From positions 1 through 44,752 of the IMG/VR virus record IMGVR_UViG_3300046472_000096: 44,752 nucleotides of DNA, one strand, 5' to 3'. Positions 14,188 through 22,203 of this stretch are shown here, in pieces; the stretch's first letter is position 1, and each line of letters starts with the position of its first letter. Source of the stretch: a virus. Below the pieces are notes generated by a model. The model did not search any database. It saw only the letters and a program-made list of their open reading frames with translations, and had not been told where the DNA came from. Both the position numbers and the translations under genes were made by a program.

Positions 14188-14459
14188 CCGATCACACGAA
14201 GCGACTCTGGGACCAATATCGCCGGACGTTCGTTCCCCTCGGAATGGATCCGCGCCTGGCGGAACTGATTCGCCGCGCGTACTTTTTCGGGGCGAAAGAT
14301 CACCTCGACTATCTGAGCAAACATTACACGGGCGGCAACATGCCCAACGAAGCAGATCTGCAGATGGGGAAAGAGATTCACGACGAGCTGCGTGAATTCG
14401 CCCGCGAAGTATTCCCGATGCTGATGGCTGATCGTCAGCGCAAACACCGAATCAATTGA
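14184..14459 (+). CDS. Small hypothetical protein
   Basis: 91 aa. Mainly helical: RLWDQYRRTFVPLGMDP, IRRAYFFGAKDHLDYLSK, then GKEIHDELREFAREVFPML and a basic end. Many phages encode short proteins with the RAFYAGA-type helix seen here, without known function. It overlaps the previous gene by 4 bp. Confidence 0.6.
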   Translation: MTDHTKRLWDQYRRTFVPLGMDPRLAELIRRAYFFGAKDHLDYLSKHYTGGNMPNEADLQMGKEIHDELREFAREVFPMLMADRQRKHRIN

Positions 14460-14469
14460 AAGGAGAACC

Positions 14470-14691
14470 ATGCCCAAGACCCGCGTGATCACTGTCCGAT
14501 GGAACGATCGCTGCAAACGATGCGGGGGCACGATCATGAAAGACTCTGAGGCCCGATACGACGACGCAGCGAAGAAGATCTACCACAACAACAAACAGTG
14601 CCCGCCACCTGATGAACCTGAAACTCTATTTCCGGATCCGAAAGCAGTCGGCCTTGCCGACACGCTGGGATTCGACAAACCAAAGGACTAG
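14470..14691 (+). CDS. Small zinc-ribbon-like protein
   Basis: 73 aa; AAAGGAGAACC precedes the ATG. It has CKRCGGTIMKDSEARYD and then a single Cys in NKQCPPPDEP, a short metal-site pattern of PARP-finger-like or zinc-ribbon proteins. The C-terminus is acidic and Pro-rich. No function assigned; it precedes the ParB-like gene by 5 bp. Confidence 0.6.
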   Translation: MPKTRVITVRWNDRCKRCGGTIMKDSEARYDDAAKKIYHNNKQCPPPDEPETLFPDPKAVGLADTLGFDKPKD

Positions 14692-14696
14692 AAACT

Positions 14697-16421
14697 ATGA
14701 CGACGACCACTCAACCACGCATTGACAGCGGCAAATACTTCCCCGCGATTCTGCTGACGCAGATCGAACCATCGAAGACGAACCCCCGGAAACATTTCGA
14801 TAAGGGCGAGATCGAAGAACTGGCAAAGAGCATCATCGAAAAGGGCGTGCTGCAGCCGATTGTTCTGCGTCCGCATCCGAAAGCGACAAAGACAGTCCTG
14901 TTCGAGATCGTCGCTGGTGAGAAACGATATCGCGCCACAGCCAGCGCTGCGATCGCGACGATCCCGGCGATGGTGCGCGACCTGGACGACAAAGCTGTCC
15001 TCGAGATTCAGCTGATCGAGAACCTGCAGCGCAGTGATGTGCACGAACTCGAAGAAGCGCACGGGTACCGGCGACTGATCAAAGAAGCGAAATATGACGT
15101 CGCGACGCTGGCGAATCGCGTCGGCAAGTCTGACGAATACATCTACGCGAGAATGAAGCTGCTGGCACTCGACAAGGACCTGCAGGATATGTTTCTGAAG
15201 AACGAGATCACTGCAGGGCACGCTGTTCTGTTAGCCAGGTTGCCGAAAGAAAGCCAGATGATGGCAGCGAAGCAGCTCTACCAGAGCAAGTGGAACGACG
15301 TCGCCGGCACGCAGACAAAAGACCTAATCAGCGTGCGCGATCTCGGGTACTTCATTCAGCGACAGATCCAGATGGATCTGGGCAAAGCTCCCTTCGATAT
15401 CAGTGATGAAAAACTGGTGAAGGCCGCTGGTGCATGTGGCGACTGTCCCAAACGAACGGGCGCGTCGACGCAATTGTTCCCTGAAGTCAAAGGGCACGAC
15501 CTCTGTCTCGATCGCGCTTGCTACGCGAAGAAGCTGGCAGCGTTCGTCGAGCAGCAGGTACAGGAAAACGGCGCCGTACGCATCACCGATAAGTATCAGT
15601 CGACACCAGTCAAAGGGCTCTACTACACCGGTTACACCAGTGAGGTGAAGAAAGGCAGCTGCGTCAATACTGTCGACGGGATCCACGTCGACGGGCATCT
15701 GATGGGGAAGGTCATTCTCGTCTGCGTGACGGAGGGCTGCAAAGTTCATGGGCGACGTCAGGGAGGCATGTCGGGATCCCAGCGATCGCTGTCGACACCG
15801 AAAGAGCGCTTTGAAACGACGAAGCGCAACATCGACGAGAAAGTTCGTGACGAGGTGCGCGACAAGATCTATAAGGCAGCGATCGAACGAATCGAACTGC
15901 TGGGCTCTGATCTGCCCAAGCTGACGAAGAGGGCAGCGCTGACGATGATCCTGCGCATGGTCTACAACCGCGCCGACTCGACTGCCAGAGCTGCTCTGAC
16001 TGAAGAGCTGAAGCTGCCCAAGGCGCAATACTCGAAAGGCGCTGACGTGGCCACTGTGCTGAAATACGCGACGAAGCTCGACCTGCCCCGGCTGCAGGGT
16101 TTCATCATTCGCGTGGGTCTGCGCGATCTGTCGCTGGGTTTCAGCGGGTCATGGTCGAGCGGTAAGAACTCCGTCGACGAAGAGCTGAAGACGATCGCGA
16201 CAGAGTACGGCGCGAAAGTCTCTGCGCTGATGGCTGAAGCGACGACGCTGAAAGCAGAGAAGCTCAACAAGGCCAAGGCGCGACTGGCTGCAGCGATCGA
16301 GAAAGGCAAACCCAAACCGAAGAAGACCGGCAAACCTGAACCAGTGAAGACGGGCAAACCATCGCAGACGTCTACAAAGCAGAAGCCACCCGTCGACACT
16401 GACGAAGAGGAGGATGACTAA
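14697..16421 (+). CDS. Large ParB/RepB/Spo0J-family protein without ParA
   Basis: 574 aa. The ParB N domain (about 15-105) shows NPRKHF, LQPIVLRP, IVAGEKRYRATA and ENLQRSDVHELEEA. A central HTH (about 110-200) has VATLANRVGKSDEYIYARMKLL and ITAGHAVLLARL. Next is a Cys segment (ACGDCPKRTGAS and DLCLDRACYAKKL, about 243-283), then a long helical C-terminus ending in Lys/Pro-rich repeats (KPKPKKTGKPEPVKTGKP) and an acidic tip. In partition systems ParB is a CTPase clamp loaded at parS. Here no ParA gene is visible, so it may regulate transcription or nucleoid structure. The Cys insert is also seen in phage and plasmid relatives. Confidence 0.85.
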   Translation: MTTTTQPRIDSGKYFPAILLTQIEPSKTNPRKHFDKGEIEELAKSIIEKGVLQPIVLRPHPKATKTVLFEIVAGEKRYRATASAAIATIPAMVRDLDDKAVLEIQLIENLQRSDVHELEEAHGYRRLIKEAKYDVATLANRVGKSDEYIYARMKLLALDKDLQDMFLKNEITAGHAVLLARLPKESQMMAAKQLYQSKWNDVAGTQTKDLISVRDLGYFIQRQIQMDLGKAPFDISDEKLVKAAGACGDCPKRTGASTQLFPEVKGHDLCLDRACYAKKLAAFVEQQVQENGAVRITDKYQSTPVKGLYYTGYTSEVKKGSCVNTVDGIHVDGHLMGKVILVCVTEGCKVHGRRQGGMSGSQRSLSTPKERFETTKRNIDEKVRDEVRDKIYKAAIERIELLGSDLPKLTKRAALTMILRMVYNRADSTARAALTEELKLPKAQYSKGADVATVLKYATKLDLPRLQGFIIRVGLRDLSLGFSGSWSSGKNSVDEELKTIATEYGAKVSALMAEATTLKAEKLNKAKARLAAAIEKGKPKPKKTGKPEPVKTGKPSQTSTKQKPPVDTDEEEDD

Positions 16422-16422
16422 G

Positions 16423-16707
16423 ATGCCCCTGACAGTGACGATCTATCAGAACGCAGAGGGCGCCTGGCCGGATATCGACCCCGCGCAAGTCGTCGGGGGT
16501 GAGCTGATCTCTGTGGCGTGCATTCACAAAGGGATCGACGACGGCACTCCGGCGCTGGCTCTGCGACTTGAACTCAATAACGGCGAGACTGCGATCGTGC
16601 AGACCAGTCTTGCCCTGATGCGAGGGGTGATCAAGGCCTTCGCGCATCACGACTCTGGTGACGAAGCAATCCTCGACACGAACCCACTGGGAGGCATCCC
16701 GCTATGA
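16423..16707 (+). CDS. Small hypothetical protein
   Basis: 94 aa from ATG 16423, which has GAGGAGG 9 nt upstream; an ATG at 16414 is too close to it. Beta-rich first half (MPLTVTIYQNAEG), VGGELISVACIHKGIDDG, then a helix. No family recognised. It overlaps the next gene by 4 bp. Confidence 0.6.
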   Translation: MPLTVTIYQNAEGAWPDIDPAQVVGGELISVACIHKGIDDGTPALALRLELNNGETAIVQTSLALMRGVIKAFAHHDSGDEAILDTNPLGGIPL

Positions 16708-16904
16708 ATCGAAAGATCACAGACAAACGGGATCCCATTGGGCAGCTGATGCGTGACGAACGCGCAGCGAAAGAGAAAGAAGCGACCTGCATCCGATGCG
16801 GGTGCACAGACTCCCACGCGTGCCCCGAGGGCTGCAGTTGGATCTGGGTCAATTACGACAGCGGCCGCGGGCTGTGTTCGCAGTGCCAGGTCGACGCGAT
16901 CTGA
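16704..16904 (+). CDS. Small Cys-rich zinc protein
   Basis: 66 aa. A charged helix is followed by CIRCGCTDSHACPEGCSW and a C-terminal CSQC. This cysteine pattern recurs in short phage proteins and as an insert in larger ones; a single zinc site is likely. Starts inside the end of the previous gene (ATGA). Confidence 0.65.
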   Translation: MNRKITDKRDPIGQLMRDERAAKEKEATCIRCGCTDSHACPEGCSWIWVNYDSGRGLCSQCQVDAI

Positions 16905-16946
16905 CAAGGTTCCCTTTTATTCATTTATTCATTAAGGAGTTCGACC

Positions 16947-17636
16947 ATGTTCAAGACCCCCAAAGTAAAGGCGTACCTGCAAGCTGCCAGCTGGCAGGGC
17001 AAAGAAGACGACCCGAAACAGAGGATGACGTTCTACGTCACGCCGATCAGCTTCGAGCTGGCTGAAGAAGTCTCACCGAAATTGGCTGACAGACTGTTCA
17101 GGAAAGACCCCAACACCAACAAGTGGATGCCAGCGCGTGAGCTGGGGAACGGTCGCTTCGATCTGGGCACGCTGCCGCTGCAGACGATGGAATGGCACCC
17201 TGCCGGCGAAGGCGTGCTGGAGTATGACGCGGGTGTTCTGGTGCAGGGCGTGACGATCACAGCGATCAGTGCGCTGCATCTGTTCGCAGACTCTGACGAC
17301 ACGACTCTCGCCATCGTCTGCGAAGTTCCCCTCGACGCGCACATCGTCGAGCTGGCGCGAAAGTACTATCGAAAATCGGTGTGGCTCACGATGGCAGATA
17401 TGCAGGCGCCCCTCTTCACTGAAGCGAATCAGGGCGTCGACGTCGCGAATGCGAAGTGTACCGAGTGCGGCAAGCCGTCGCGCTGGGTCGACTCTGAGAA
17501 AGACTTCTGGTGCATCGACCACCCGCGAATGGCGAGGGGCGAGATCCGTCTGATCTCACCCACTGAGACACCAGCACAAGCGCAGCAGCGACTGCTCGAC
17601 GAAGCGAAGTCAAAGACCTCTGAGACTGTGAACTGA
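16947..17636 (+). CDS. Hypothetical protein with C-terminal zinc knuckle
   Basis: 229 aa; AAGGAG lies 9 nt before the ATG. Beta-rich N-terminal domain (MTFYVTPISFELAEEVSPKL, GVTITAISALHLF). Near residues 170-195 comes CTECGKPSRW and FWCIDH, a small zinc site. The C-terminus is a Gln/Glu/Lys helix. No family recognised. The stop overlaps the next ATG (TGATGG). Confidence 0.65.
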   Translation: MFKTPKVKAYLQAASWQGKEDDPKQRMTFYVTPISFELAEEVSPKLADRLFRKDPNTNKWMPARELGNGRFDLGTLPLQTMEWHPAGEGVLEYDAGVLVQGVTITAISALHLFADSDDTTLAIVCEVPLDAHIVELARKYYRKSVWLTMADMQAPLFTEANQGVDVANAKCTECGKPSRWVDSEKDFWCIDHPRMARGEIRLISPTETPAQAQQRLLDEAKSKTSETVN

Positions 17637-17890
17637 TGGCTGGGCTGCTGAAATACATCGACCCTGCAGTGAAGGTGCGCTGCAGGGGTCGGTGCGGCCA
17701 GTGGAAAATCCCGCTGCACTTCTACAAGAACAAACAGACAGGGCGACTGTCGATCGACTGCAAGATCTGCCGACGTGCGAAGAACAGTGTGCGCACGATC
17801 CCCAACCTCGACGCTGGCGAATATCAACACGTTCAATCTGGATACGGCGGGCCGATGGTCAATCAGTTCGTCCGGAGGAGGAAACCGTAA
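17636..17890 (+). CDS. Small zinc-binding protein
   Basis: 84 aa. VRCRGRCGQWKIPLHFY and IDCKICRRAKN give four Cys spaced as in HNH-associated or recombinase zinc fingers (the filled-in pattern CxxxC...CxxC). No HNH catalytic His-Asn is visible. The stop overlaps the next start by one base. Function unknown. Confidence 0.6.
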   Translation: MAGLLKYIDPAVKVRCRGRCGQWKIPLHFYKNKQTGRLSIDCKICRRAKNSVRTIPNLDAGEYQHVQSGYGGPMVNQFVRRRKP

Positions 17891-18840
17891 TGCAGGAAAG
17901 TGGAATTCAATGGACTGATCTGACCTGGAATCCCGTCAGCGGCTGCAGCAAGATCTCGCCTGGCTGCAAGTTCTGTTATGCGAAGGCGCTGTTCGGTCGA
18001 CCCTATGGCGACAAGTGCGCGACGTGTGGGCATCAGGCAGCAAGTCATCGAACGACGGATGCAGGCCTGCGCGGGATCGAGCTGCCGTGTCACAAGCTGA
18101 TCGAGTTCGGCAAGCCGTGCAAGTGCCAGAAGTTCGTGCCCAGAGTCTTCGAAGATATCCGGCTGCACCCTGATCGACTGATGCAGCCATTCAAACACAA
18201 GCCAGCTCAGCGCGTGTTCGTGAATTCGATGTCGGATCTGTTTCACGAAGAGATCCCCTTCGACTACATCGACGAAGTGCTGGGCGTCACCCAAGCTGCA
18301 GCGCAGCACACGTATCAGATCCTGACGAAGCGCGACGATCGAATGCTGGAGTACTTCACCAGCTCGATCGAGGGCATGGTCGGGATCACGCGTGATGCGT
18401 TCGTCGAGGGCCAGGCCCAGAGTAAGTACTTCGAGAAGACTGGCGATCGATCTGTCGACGAATGGCTTGCTGTTCATTTCCCGCTGAAGAACGTGATCAT
18501 CGGTGTCAGCGTCGAAGACCAGCAACGAGCTGATCAGCGCTTCCCAAAGATCGTGAAGCTGGGCCAGATGGGATGGCGCACGATGATCAGCGCTGAACCG
18601 CTGCTGGGCCCCGTCGTGATCCCTGCAGACTATCTGGCGCTGGGTCCTCGAGCTTGGGTGATCGTCGGGGGCGAGAGCGGCCGCGGCTGTCGCTGGATGA
18701 ACGAGGCGTGGGCGATCGCGCTGCGTGATCAATGCACGCGTGCCGGCGTTCCGTTCTTCTTCAAACAATGGGGCGGCACCGACAACAAGACTGTCGGGCG
18801 AAAGCTCGACGGCCGCGAGTGGAACGAGTTTCCTGCATGA
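17890..18840 (+). CDS. DUF5131 (phage Gp37/Gp68-like) protein with zinc insert
   Basis: 316 aa. The N-terminus has the DUF5131 hallmark IQWTDLTWNPVSGCSKISPG with CKFCYA directly after, a radical-SAM-like Cys triad (Cx6Cx2C). The family end is also present: VIVGGESGRGCRWM, VPFFFKQWG. Between them, about residues 38-85, sits an extra Cys/His block (CATCGHQAASH, LPCHKL, CKCQKFVP), probably a separate zinc module. The enzymatic activity of the family is unknown; it is widespread in phages and defence islands. The next gene begins within its stop (ATGA at 18837), so the two likely act together. Confidence 0.8.
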   Translation: MQESGIQWTDLTWNPVSGCSKISPGCKFCYAKALFGRPYGDKCATCGHQAASHRTTDAGLRGIELPCHKLIEFGKPCKCQKFVPRVFEDIRLHPDRLMQPFKHKPAQRVFVNSMSDLFHEEIPFDYIDEVLGVTQAAAQHTYQILTKRDDRMLEYFTSSIEGMVGITRDAFVEGQAQSKYFEKTGDRSVDEWLAVHFPLKNVIIGVSVEDQQRADQRFPKIVKLGQMGWRTMISAEPLLGPVVIPADYLALGPRAWVIVGGESGRGCRWMNEAWAIALRDQCTRAGVPFFFKQWGGTDNKTVGRKLDGREWNEFPA

Positions 18841-19472
18841 AGCCACCGCGCGTCATTTATCGCGTCCGGATCCCTGAGTTCTTTCGCTTCGAAGACTGGG
18901 CACTGGAACGTGCCAAACCCCACCTTGCGAAGAACGATATGCGCGTCAGCAAGAAACACAGCAGCCATGAGATCAACCTGCTGGGCGTCGCTGCAGAGTA
19001 TGTCTGCTGGCGAATGATCGGGGGCTATTGGTACCGATACAGCAAGAGCGGCACCGATCCTGGCTGGGAGATTATCAAAAACGGGATCACGTTTCAGGTG
19101 AAGGGAAACCACTACGACGATGGATCTTTCTATATGGGCGAGAAGCTGAAAATGAAAGCAGACTACGGGCTGCTGGTGATCAAAGGGCCGGGGATCCATT
19201 ACAGCGTCGCAGGCATCATCAGCCGATCGAAGTATCACAGACTGCGCACTCTAAAGACGTGGGGAGGTCCTCCAGTGCTGGCTGTGACCCAAGATCAGAT
19301 GGACGACCCCCGGCCGTTCTTCCAGAAGTCTGCACCAGAGCTGCTCGGGAAAATGTCAGCGTGTGGTGATGACGACGACAATCCGTTCGACTGGGATCCA
19401 CACGACGACTTTGGTGACGTCGACAACATTCAACCGCCAGGCCAACTCACAGGGGAAGTTTATGAAGACTGA
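18837..19472 (+). CDS. Putative PD-(D/E)XK-fold nuclease-like protein
   Basis: 211 aa from ATG 18837. A helix with LLGVAAEYVCWRMIG (conserved-type Glu) is followed by DPGWEII and ITFQVKGNHYDDGS, then KADYGLLVIKG. The order Glu helix, Asp, strand with QVK looks like a PD-(D/E)XK fold with Gln in place of the usual acid, as in some restriction enzymes. The C-terminus is Asp-rich and disordered. It is coupled to the DUF5131 gene. The fold call is from pattern only; it may be inactive or something else. Confidence 0.5.
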   Translation: MKPPRVIYRVRIPEFFRFEDWALERAKPHLAKNDMRVSKKHSSHEINLLGVAAEYVCWRMIGGYWYRYSKSGTDPGWEIIKNGITFQVKGNHYDDGSFYMGEKLKMKADYGLLVIKGPGIHYSVAGIISRSKYHRLRTLKTWGGPPVLAVTQDQMDDPRPFFQKSAPELLGKMSACGDDDDNPFDWDPHDDFGDVDNIQPPGQLTGEVYED

Positions 19473-19821
19473 GACACCGACACCAGACTGGACCGCACTC
19501 GATCGACAGTTCACAGAAGAGAAGCGCATCGCGATGGCGAAGGTGAACAAGAACCGCAGCTGGTATCGGATGGTGTCACGCGCTGCAGGCCAGGCGTTCG
19601 ACGCGATCGCTGCAGAACTGAAGAAGGAATCCGACACGACGCTGCTCGTCGCTTACGAAAACCTCGACAAGATCGACTCCATAAACTCGTGGTGGTTCCT
19701 TGAGAACATGCGCACGCAGATCGGCAGCATCATCTACAACGAGCTGCACGAACGCGGCTATAAAAACGTCTGGGTAAACGGCGCCGCAACGAAGCAATGG
19801 GAGAAACGTCGTAGCCGTTGA
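19462..19821 (+). CDS. Small helical hypothetical protein
   Basis: 119 aa from ATG 19462 (AGGGGAAG upstream; the frame is open to 19363, inside the previous gene). Helical, with KVNKNRSWYRMVSRAAGQAF, LVAYENLDKID and a basic end (WEKRRSR). It overlaps the end of the previous gene by 11 bp. No family recognised. Confidence 0.55.
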   Translation: MKTETPTPDWTALDRQFTEEKRIAMAKVNKNRSWYRMVSRAAGQAFDAIAAELKKESDTTLLVAYENLDKIDSINSWWFLENMRTQIGSIIYNELHERGYKNVWVNGAATKQWEKRRSR

Positions 19822-19852
19822 CAGCGCAACGGCACCATCGGAGGATCAGCTC

Positions 19853-20053
19853 ATGGACAACACAGAGCTGATCGAAAACGTCGCCCCCGCCATCATCGAA
19901 CGCGTCAATGCAGCTGCGCTGCACGACTGGGTTCGCGTCATGACCCTCACCAATAAAGAGCTGCTGCAGCTGGTAGTAGCACCAGTGCCAGGTCAAAAGC
20001 TCTGCGGGATCACGCTGAAACCTACTGATTCCAGTGCAATTAAAACCCGGTAA
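19853..20053 (+). CDS. Small hypothetical protein
   Basis: 66 aa with GGAGG 8-9 nt before the ATG. Helical N-terminal half (ELIENVAPAIIERVNAAALH). No Cys motif and no family recognised. A weak AAACCC/GGGTTT hairpin (20043-20064) overlaps its end and may stop transcription. Confidence 0.5.
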   Translation: MDNTELIENVAPAIIERVNAAALHDWVRVMTLTNKELLQLVVAPVPGQKLCGITLKPTDSSAIKTR

Positions 20054-20130
20054 AAACAGGGTTTCGACCGTTGACCCTCGTTTGTCCCAGCTCTAAATTG
20101 GTGTCTGTTCAAGGAAGGAGACAGCAAGTC

Positions 20131-20334
20131 ATGAAGACAACGACGACGACTCACACGAAAGACAGCGACTGCACGATCGGGGAAGATCTCTGCTGCACAG
20201 TCTGCGGCGTCTCGCACGGGGCACCCTGCTACGAATGCGAACAGACGGGCTTTCATGCTGACGACTGCTCACAGCTCGATCATTGCTGCGACGACGACTG
20301 TCGCTCAAACGGCTGCAGCGAACGTTTCAAATAA
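20131..20334 (+). CDS. Very Cys-rich small protein
   Basis: 67 aa from ATG 20131, preceded by AAGGAAGGAGA. Eleven Cys lie between residues 14 and 62 (CCTVCG, CYEC, DHCCDDDC, GC), with His and Asp between them, so two metal sites are likely. The N-terminus is a Thr run. It looks like a compact zinc or other metal-binding protein; no family recognised. Confidence 0.6.
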   Translation: MKTTTTTHTKDSDCTIGEDLCCTVCGVSHGAPCYECEQTGFHADDCSQLDHCCDDDCRSNGCSERFK

Positions 20335-20371
20335 CTGAAAGGGGAATTATGAAGACACTCGACGCGATCAT

Positions 20372-20421
20372 CTGGATCTGAACCGGTTAGGGAGTCGCGG
20401 GTTCAACTCCCGCGTCCGGCA
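20372..20421 (+). other. 3' half of a tRNA-Gln(CTG)-like sequence
   Basis: An anticodon-type arm CTGG-ATCTGAA-CCGG (20372-20386, loop with T33 and CTG) and a perfect T arm GCGGG-TTCAACT-CCCGC (20397-20413) are followed by GTCCGGC plus A (20414-20421), shaped like an acceptor 3' strand. No matching acceptor 5' strand or D arm exists upstream. Instead a Shine-Dalgarno sequence and a 10-codon ORF (ATG 20349) run into it. It may be a tRNA remnant, an attachment-site-like copy of a host tRNA, or a tRNA-mimic. No integrase is seen. Confidence 0.45.
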
Positions 20422-20477
20422 TCCCTCACAGTCGCTGCAATTTCGCAGCACAGTCGAGGGCGAAGGAGAACACGACA

Positions 20478-21614
20478 ATGCAATTGACACAGGCCTCTTC
20501 ACAATGGTCGACCCGCCCAGCTGATCAACGTTTCTGGACAGTCGAAGAACTTCACGCCGCAACACTCGCCCACAAAGAATCAGCCCGCACTGCGACAGTT
20601 TCGAACTCTGATCTGAGAGTCGAAGCAGTCGAGGATCAGATGCACCTTGTCGGGCGCACGGGCGTCCCGGCGATGCTGACGAGCTGGGCATTCAATCAGC
20701 TCTGCATGAGGGCACAGGCCCCTGCATCGTATCTGCGCGATCTGCCGACGACGCTGGCAGCTCAGAACCTGAACCACGGGCTGAAAGCGAACCTGCCAAA
20801 CCACAACGAGACGACGAGCGTGCTGCTGCATCAGAACGGCGGGTACTTTGCCCGCGCAGTGCTGTCTGAGAAGTACACGCGAATCTGGAATTCCGATATC
20901 ACCGAACGACTCGTCGACCTGCAGCAGCAGGGATGGACGACGCCGCCAGCGCGTCCGGCGAACGTCGACGACGACAACACTCGCATCTGCACAGCTGAAC
21001 AGGCCAAGCTGTCGCTGACAGTGCGCGAGGGTGACGTCATCGGCCCAGCGGGGTTGTATGCCAGCTTCGAAGATCTCTTTGCTTTCATGATTCACCCTGA
21101 ACGCGTCATCGACGACGGGTCGAAGGGTGGTCTGATGCGCGGGTTCTTCGTCTGGAACTCTGAAGTCGGGAAATCGAGCTGGGGCGTTATGAAGTTTCGA
21201 TTCCGAGGGGTGTGCGGGAATCACATCGTCTGGGATGCGAAAGACGTCTCTGAGATCAAAGTGCGACACGTCGGATCTGCTGACGATCGTGCGATGGATC
21301 AGCTGCGCGTTCAGCTGAAGAAGTACGCTGACGAAAGCGACAACGACGAGCAGCTGCGGGTCGACAAGGCGCGGGAGTTCATTCTCGCCCCCGACAGCAA
21401 GAAGCTGCTCGACTGGGTGTTCGAGAAGGGATTCCTGTCGAAGAAAGCGGCAGACGTTGCCCTGAAGAGCGTGCAGCCAGAAGTCGACGGGGACCCGCTG
21501 ACGGCGTGGGGATACGCTCAGGGCATCACACGCATGAGCCAGCTTGAACGCAATGCCGACAAGCGCGTCGCACTCGATCGCGCAGCGGGCAAGATCCTCG
21601 AAGTCGCGTTCTAA
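20478..21614 (+). CDS. DUF932 phage/plasmid-like protein
   Basis: 378 aa, the usual DUF932 length. Family signs: LTSWAFNQLCMRAQAPASYL, AVLSEKYTRIWNSDI, LFAFMIHPERVI, RGFFVWNSEVGKSSWG, and FRGVCGNHIVWDA. DUF932 proteins occur on phages and conjugative plasmids and have no settled function; a nucleic-acid role is often supposed. GAAGGAG precedes the ATG. A strong GC hairpin follows the stop. Confidence 0.8.
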   Translation: MQLTQASSQWSTRPADQRFWTVEELHAATLAHKESARTATVSNSDLRVEAVEDQMHLVGRTGVPAMLTSWAFNQLCMRAQAPASYLRDLPTTLAAQNLNHGLKANLPNHNETTSVLLHQNGGYFARAVLSEKYTRIWNSDITERLVDLQQQGWTTPPARPANVDDDNTRICTAEQAKLSLTVREGDVIGPAGLYASFEDLFAFMIHPERVIDDGSKGGLMRGFFVWNSEVGKSSWGVMKFRFRGVCGNHIVWDAKDVSEIKVRHVGSADDRAMDQLRVQLKKYADESDNDEQLRVDKAREFILAPDSKKLLDWVFEKGFLSKKAADVALKSVQPEVDGDPLTAWGYAQGITRMSQLERNADKRVALDRAAGKILEVAF

Positions 21615-21621
21615 TCGGGCC

Positions 21622-21641
21622 GGGGGGCAGCAATGCCCCCC
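21622..21641 (+). terminator. GC-rich hairpin with GCAA tetraloop
   Basis: GGGGGGCA-GCAA-TGCCCCCC is an 8-bp perfect stem with a GNRA tetraloop, 8 bp after the DUF932 stop. The downstream TCGTTCGTCCC is only moderately T-rich, so it may be a terminator, an attenuator or an mRNA 3' stabiliser. Confidence 0.5.
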
Positions 21642-21676
21642 TCGTTCGTCCCACTTCAAACCCAAGGAGAAAATCA

Positions 21677-21940
21677 ATGATCAACTGGAACGTTTCAAAG
21701 ACTGACGCCGCACTGATCCGCGCTGTCGTCGATCGTGCGATCGAGAAGAAGTTCTCGACGTCGCATCACAATCTGACGATGACCATCACCGCTTGCCACA
21801 TGAACGGGTGCCCGCTCAGACTGATCGAGCTGGCGAAGGCTGACGATTTCAATTTCGCGCACGACATTCTGGGCATCATTCGCCACATCGACGCCCGCAC
21901 GGGCCAGCTCGTCAATTTCGCACCGAGGTTTACACGATGA
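21677..21940 (+). CDS. Small hypothetical protein
   Basis: 87 aa with AAGGAG before the ATG. Helical (KTDAALIRAVVDRAIEKKF), then CHMNGCPLRLIELAKADDFNFAHDI. Similar short proteins are frequent near DUF932 genes in plasmids and phages, with no known role. It overlaps the next gene by 4 bp. Confidence 0.6.
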   Translation: MINWNVSKTDAALIRAVVDRAIEKKFSTSHHNLTMTITACHMNGCPLRLIELAKADDFNFAHDILGIIRHIDARTGQLVNFAPRFTR

Positions 21941-22203
21941 ACTACATCACTGAACACATTATGAAACTGCTGAAAGTCGATCAGACCCAAGCGCTGAAGA
22001 TCCAGAACCACATGGACTACATGTTTGAAATGAACTACAGCGAATGCAGCACGCGCACGCTGAACAATTGCATCAGGGGCGCAGCGAAGCAGCTCGAATG
22101 TCTGCACGAATTCGACACGACGATGATCGAGTCGCCCATGTGCATCTACTGCGGGGCGCCCCCGTCGAAAGCAGATCTGAAGGCGGCGGGCTATGGCGAT
22201 TGA
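21937..22203 (+). CDS. Small hypothetical protein
   Basis: 88 aa. Helical start (MKLLKVDQTQALKIQNHMDYM) and a C-terminal SPMCIYCGAPPSKADL, half a zinc knuckle. The end overlaps the next gene by 11 bp. No family recognised. Confidence 0.55.
   Translation: MNYITEHIMKLLKVDQTQALKIQNHMDYMFEMNYSECSTRTLNNCIRGAAKQLECLHEFDTTMIESPMCIYCGAPPSKADLKAAGYGD

Noticed and set aside
20372-20421. Complete tRNA gene
   Set aside because: No acceptor 5' strand or D arm can be drawn from the upstream bases, so it is listed only as tRNA-like.
20580-21677. Minus-strand ORF of 365 codons
   Set aside because: Antisense shadow of the DUF932 gene.
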